DNA from: Nitrospirota bacterium
GTDB lineage: Bacteria > Nitrospirota > Thermodesulfovibrionia > UBA6902 > DSMQ01
NCBI GenBank assembly: GCA_016207865.1
Contig: JACQZD010000011.1
Location: 1-9,708, forward strand
Length of the DNA stretch: 9,708 nucleotides
Direction: 5' to 3'
A program made the translations under genes and the position numbers. The notes below the pieces were generated by a model. That model did not search any database, was not told where the DNA came from, and saw nothing but the letters and a program-made list of their open reading frames with translations. Position 1 is the stretch's first letter. Each line of letters starts with the position of its first letter. This document shows positions 7,195-9,708 of this stretch, one piece after another.

Positions 7195-8151
7195 ATGTCA
7201 GACATCGCTGAGCGGGCAAAGGAAATAAGGAAGATATGGGGCGGGTTTCAGGGGGCGAGAGTTCTGTTTACCGCAAACAATTACAGGGTGTTTGATTATC
7301 TCATAAAGCCTCAATCAGCAAAAACCATCTCAAACAGGCTTAAGACAAATTTAAGGGCGACAGAAATTTTACTTGATGCGCTAACGGGACTCGGTCTTCT
7401 TAAAAAACACACCGGCAGATATAAAAATTCAAGCCTCGCATCACAATTTCTCGTCTCGGGCAGACCGTATTATCAGGGCGACATTATCAAGCACGCAGAC
7501 ACCCTGTGGCAGAACTGGTCAGGGCTGGATTATGTTTTAAAGACAGGGGAACCTTATCACAAGGCTCACAACCACGAGGCATTTATATTAGGAATGCACA
7601 ATCTTGCCGTTTTAAAGGCAGAGAATATTATTGATGTCATCGGGCTAAAGGGAGTCAAGACTGCATTAGACCTCGGCGGCGGGCCCGGCACATATTCAAT
7701 GGAAATGGCAAAAAGGGGTGTGAAGGTAACGCTTTTTGACAGGCCTGAGACTGTCAGGATTGCAAAAAAAGTCCTTGGCAAAAACAGGACCAAGGACATT
7801 AAATTTATTCAGGGTGATTTTATTCTTGACGATATCGGCAGGGGATATGATTTAATTTTTATCAGCCAGATACTGCATTCAATGCCTGAAAAAGACAATA
7901 TCTGCATACTTAAGAAATGTAAAAAAGCATTAAACGCAGGTGGAAGCATAGTCATTCAGGAGTTTAATATCTCAAATGACAGGACACAGCCTGCGCCGGG
8001 TGCATTGTTCTCAATTAATATGCTCGTAAATACTGAAGGCGGGCGATGCTATTCGCCTGATGAATTAAAACATTGGCTGGGTAAAATTGGCTTTAAAAAA
8101 ATAAAAAAGCAGATTATTGCGGATTGTGTGCTGGTTAGTGCTGGGTTGTAG
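7195..8151 (+). CDS. SAM-dependent O-methyltransferase, COMT-like (methyltransferase family 2)
   Basis: It probably methylates a hydroxyl group on a small molecule; the substrate cannot be told. Residues about 1-100 form the dimerising winged-helix domain (AKTISNRLKTNLRATEILLDALTGLGLL). The Rossmann domain has motif I ALDLGGGPG (157-165), an acidic FDRPET loop (Asp182, expected to bind SAM ribose), GDF (207-209) and ILHSMPE. His228 aligns with the catalytic-base His of plant caffeate-type enzymes. NMLVNTEGGRCYSPDELKHWL is a conserved C-terminal family stretch. At 318 residues it is close to family length and intact. There is no clear Shine-Dalgarno before the ATG at 7195, but the protein start matches relatives. 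It is flanked by repeats on both sides, so it appears monocistronic. Relatives include hydroxyneurosporene and acetylserotonin methyltransferase-like proteins; no pigment gene is nearby. Confidence 0.9.
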   Translation: MSDIAERAKEIRKIWGGFQGARVLFTANNYRVFDYLIKPQSAKTISNRLKTNLRATEILLDALTGLGLLKKHTGRYKNSSLASQFLVSGRPYYQGDIIKHADTLWQNWSGLDYVLKTGEPYHKAHNHEAFILGMHNLAVLKAENIIDVIGLKGVKTALDLGGGPGTYSMEMAKRGVKVTLFDRPETVRIAKKVLGKNRTKDIKFIQGDFILDDIGRGYDLIFISQILHSMPEKDNICILKKCKKALNAGGSIVIQEFNISNDRTQPAPGALFSINMLVNTEGGRCYSPDELKHWLGKIGFKKIKKQIIADCVLVSAGL

Positions 8152-8157
8152 CCGAAA

Positions 8158-8205
8158 ACGGCATGAACGCCATCAAAATCTTTAGATTTTTCCGGCATCC
8201 ATGCC
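8158..8205 (+). repeat. 48-bp miniature palindromic element (core-less derivative)
   Basis: Boxes GGCATGAACGCC (8160-8171) and GGCATCCATGCC (8194-8205) pair at 10 of 12 positions. They flank a perfect hairpin, AAAATCT-TT-AGATTTT (8175-8190). The left half (box, then ATCAAAATCTTTAGA) and the right half (ATTTTTCCGGCAT) match the two ends of the 153-bp elements, with the core missing. It starts 7 bp after the methyltransferase stop and could act as a weak terminator. Confidence 0.55.
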
Positions 8206-8218
8206 ATCTGGAGTTTGC

Positions 8219-8371
8219 GGGTATAGATACCTTCAAAAATTTTCATAAAGCAACAATGATCATTAAATGTCATGCTGCAAAAAGTTTTAAGTATTAGCTT
8301 TTGAACTATTTGTAAAGAGGCAGCATGACTCTATGGTGTTGCAATGAAAATTTTTTCAGGAATCTATACCC
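8219..8371 (+). repeat. Structured palindromic element, full copy 2
   Basis: This 153-bp relative of 3377-3530 has the same orientation and layout. The outer arms are GGGTATAGATACC (8219-8231) and GGAATCTATACCC (8359-8371). They differ from copy 1 at several positions yet still pair with each other with one mismatch. The inner stem GTCATGCTGC (8269-8278) with GCAGCATGAC (8320-8329) is identical to copy 1, and the loop is nearly so. GCAAC and GTTGC, and an A/T-rich stem ending TGAAAATTTTT, are also kept. Confidence 0.75.
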
Positions 8372-8384
8372 TTTAATAAAAGTT

Positions 8385-8650
8385 GGCAGCAGGCACAGGT
8401 ATACGAAAAAGCTTTAGAGCAACACAGTTAAGTTTTGCTTTGGGGTTAAGCTTCGTCTTTTGCTTGTCATTCCCGCAAGCGAAGCGCGTCGGGAATCCTT
8501 TTTGAAGAAAGTCGGTACGACTCGTTCCGAGATTCCGGACAAGCCGGAATGACGATTTAGATACCACGTCCCGAAATGTAGGGACTGCTGGGTAGTTCAT
8601 TGATTTTTGTTGCGTTCTAAAGGTTTTTGAGTATATCTGTGCCTGCTGAC
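8385..8650. repeat. 266-bp nested palindromic element with long terminal inverted repeats
   Basis: GGCAGCAGGCACAGGTATAC (8385-8404) and its inverted partner (8631-8650) agree at 18 of 20 positions. The match continues inward between GAAAAAGCTTTAGAGCAACA (8405-8424) and 8608-8630, giving arms of about 40 bp. The inner arm, read on the - strand, has TCAAAA followed by AGAACGCAACA, as at 3392-3413, linking it to the 153-bp family. The middle holds a GTCATTCC-type palindrome (8466-8553) and a GTCCC/GGGAC hairpin (8568-8585). There is no credible ORF. Together with 8158-8371 it explains nearly all of the 537-bp gap before the helicase gene. Confidence 0.7.
8466..8553. repeat. GTCATTCC-type palindromic element, copy 4 (nested)
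   Basis: GTCATTCCCG (8466-8475) pairs with CGGGAATCC (8490-8498) locally. ATTCCGG (8532-8538) pairs with CCGGAAT (8544-8550), which ends in GAC (8551-8553). The two outer ends, GTCATTCC and GGAATGAC, are inverted complements. The element lies inside the larger 8385-8650 palindrome. Confidence 0.65.
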
Positions 8651-8688
8651 TATGTTCAAAATTATTGTTTATTATAAAAAACTACATT

Positions 8689-8874
8689 ATGCTGCATAAT
8701 TTTTTTACGTCCGGCGGCATTCTCTCAAAAACCCTCCAGACCTACGAGCCAAGGCCTGAACAGCAGGAAATGGCTGATGCAATTGACAAAGCGCTCAGGG
8801 CTGAAAGGCATTTGATTGTTGAGGCCGGCACAGGCGTAGGCAAGAGCCTTGCGTATCTGGTGCCGTATGTGTAA
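8689..8874 (+). pseudogene. N-terminal fragment of a DinG/XPD-type helicase (5' part of broken gene)
   Basis: This short frame encodes the start of a superfamily 2 helicase: FFTSGGILSKTLQTYEPRPEQQEMA (Q-motif-like), then Walker A in EAGTGVGKS (nt 8821-8847), then LAYLVPYV and a stop. The ATG at 8689 matches where relatives begin (MxNFF...GILSKTL); an upstream TTG at 8665 in frame is less likely. There is no clear Shine-Dalgarno. After YLVPYV, relatives continue with strand and helix motifs (roughly VVVSTxTKxLQEQL) to a Cys in NYLC, then RRLKQSKKFGLFD. Here that stretch, about 50 residues, is absent, and the rest of the gene resumes in another frame at 8868. As written, only 62 residues would be made and would have no helicase activity. 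Confidence 0.75.
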
Positions 8875-9708
8875 GAAGGCTTAAGCAGTCAAAGAAATTT
8901 GGACTTTTTGATATACCTGATATGCAGGATATGGACGCCTTGCTTAAGTGGTCCAACACAACTGATACAGGGCTGAGGGCCGAGATTGATATAAATGCAG
9001 GCCTTTGGCATAAGGTATGCAGGGAAAGCGACCTGTGTCATGGGAATATCTGCAAGCATTACAGGAAATGTTTTTATCAGAAGGCAAAGGCCGTTGAGAG
9101 ACAGGCGCATATCCTTGTTACGAACCATCACCTGTTTTTTGCCCATGCAGTTTCAGGATATAATGTCCTTCCGCCTTTCAGCGCCGTTGTCTTTGATGAG
9201 GCGCATGAGCTTGAGGGCGTTGCATCGCATTATCTCGGCGCGGCGCTGTCAAACTATACGCTGACCCGCCTGTTTGATTCCATATTGAGCCGTCACGGCA
9301 AGGGATTGCTCATGAGGCTGAAATGGCTCCCTGAGAATGACTTTTCAAACTGCAATGCAGTCCTAAACACGGTGCGTCTGCAGGCAAACATCTTTTTTGA
9401 CGAGCTTGCAGGAAAACTGGAGAAATCCGGCGTCATGAGGATTTATGAGAAAAATTTTATCAACGACTCAATTTCCGAACCGCTTAGATCTCTGATAAGT
9501 GAATTGAATAATTTTTATCACGCATCGGGCGATGAGAATGAAAAAATAGAAATACTGGCAGTTTTAGACAGATGCAAGGGCGTTTTAGTTTCATTAGAGG
9601 CGGTGATTATGCAGACGCTTGAGGAGCATGTCTACTGGGCTGAGAGGGATGAGAAGAGATTGAAGATCTCCGCAACGCCGGTAAAGCCCGCCGGATTGCT
9701 GAAAGAGA
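8868..9708 (+). pseudogene. Continuation of DinG/XPD-type iron-sulfur helicase, 3' end beyond window
   Basis: A frame open to the window end continues the helicase. After the junction it reads CVRRLKQSKKFGLFD. The Cys at 8868-8870 is placed like the first iron-sulfur ligand of the family. CRESDLCHGNICKHYRKC then supplies the other cluster cysteines. ILVTNHHLFF and DEAH (9195-9206, Walker B) follow, then an ARCH-like helical region, and ISATPVKPAGLL near the end (start of motif III and the second helicase domain). Such enzymes unwind DNA 5'-3' with an iron-sulfur cluster in replication restart and repair. The first in-frame ATG is 8922, which would skip conserved sequence, so this is not an independent gene. 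It needs the 8689-8874 fragment and a lost segment to be functional. The break may be natural decay or an assembly error, since no other damage is seen downstream. Confidence 0.85.

Noticed and set aside
3255..8553. CRISPR array
   Set aside because: The repeated palindromes are widely spaced, of several types, and not separated by uniform spacers. No cas gene is present.
8627..8656. Promoter TTGAGT-N18-TATGTT before the helicase gene
   Set aside because: Both boxes match only 4 of 6 consensus positions, and the first overlaps an arm of the inverted repeat. Too weak to annotate.
8995..9264. Forward frame of 89 codons inside the helicase region
   Set aside because: It is out of frame with the clear helicase motifs (iron-sulfur cysteines, DEAH) that cover the same bases.

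Overview
The window looks like bacterial chromosome of moderate G+C from an anaerobe-type lineage. Clues are a B12-dependent ribonucleotide reductase, an RmuC with a long coiled coil, a secreted BNR-repeat protein, and many short palindromic repeats containing GTCATTCC. My best guess is Nitrospirota (Thermodesulfovibrionia-like); Desulfobacterota or Omnitrophota remain possible. This is inferred from protein flavour, not from a marker gene. Every gene lies on the + strand.

Layout: (1) 1-627, 3' part of trpC (indole-3-glycerol phosphate synthase). (2) 626-792, a nested inverted repeat. (3) 811-1551, argB (acetylglutamate kinase), which appears to lack about 48 residues, including the NxNAD catalytic motif. 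(4) 1599-3242, a secreted BNR/Asp-box propeller protein with an unusual C-terminal domain. (5) 3243-3607, a gene-free stretch packed with palindromic elements. (6) 3608-5332, nrdJ, class II ribonucleotide reductase. (7) 5415-6719, rmuC, followed 21 bp later by a small conserved protein (6741-7019), probably cotranscribed. (8) 7020-7194, a 7-bp tandem repeat and a GTCATTCC element. (9) 7195-8151, a SAM-dependent O-methyltransferase of the dimerising COMT-like family. (10) 8152-8688, a second gene-free stretch made almost entirely of three palindromic elements. (11) 8689-9708, a DinG/XPD-type iron-sulfur helicase broken near its start by an apparent out-of-frame deletion and running off the window.

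No coherent pathway links the genes. There is amino-acid biosynthesis (trpC, argB), dNTP supply and DNA metabolism (nrdJ, rmuC, the helicase), and unrelated accessory genes. The most unusual content is non-coding. A family of about 153-bp elements occurs at 3377-3530 and 8219-8371. Their core is about 90% conserved, while the outer stems differ in sequence between copies yet stay self-complementary within each copy. A 48-bp core-less derivative (8158-8205) and a 266-bp relative with a different core (8385-8650) sit on either side of the second copy. The second theme is two apparent losses of roughly 50 codons each, in argB and in the helicase gene. These may be real gene decay or a shared assembly artefact.
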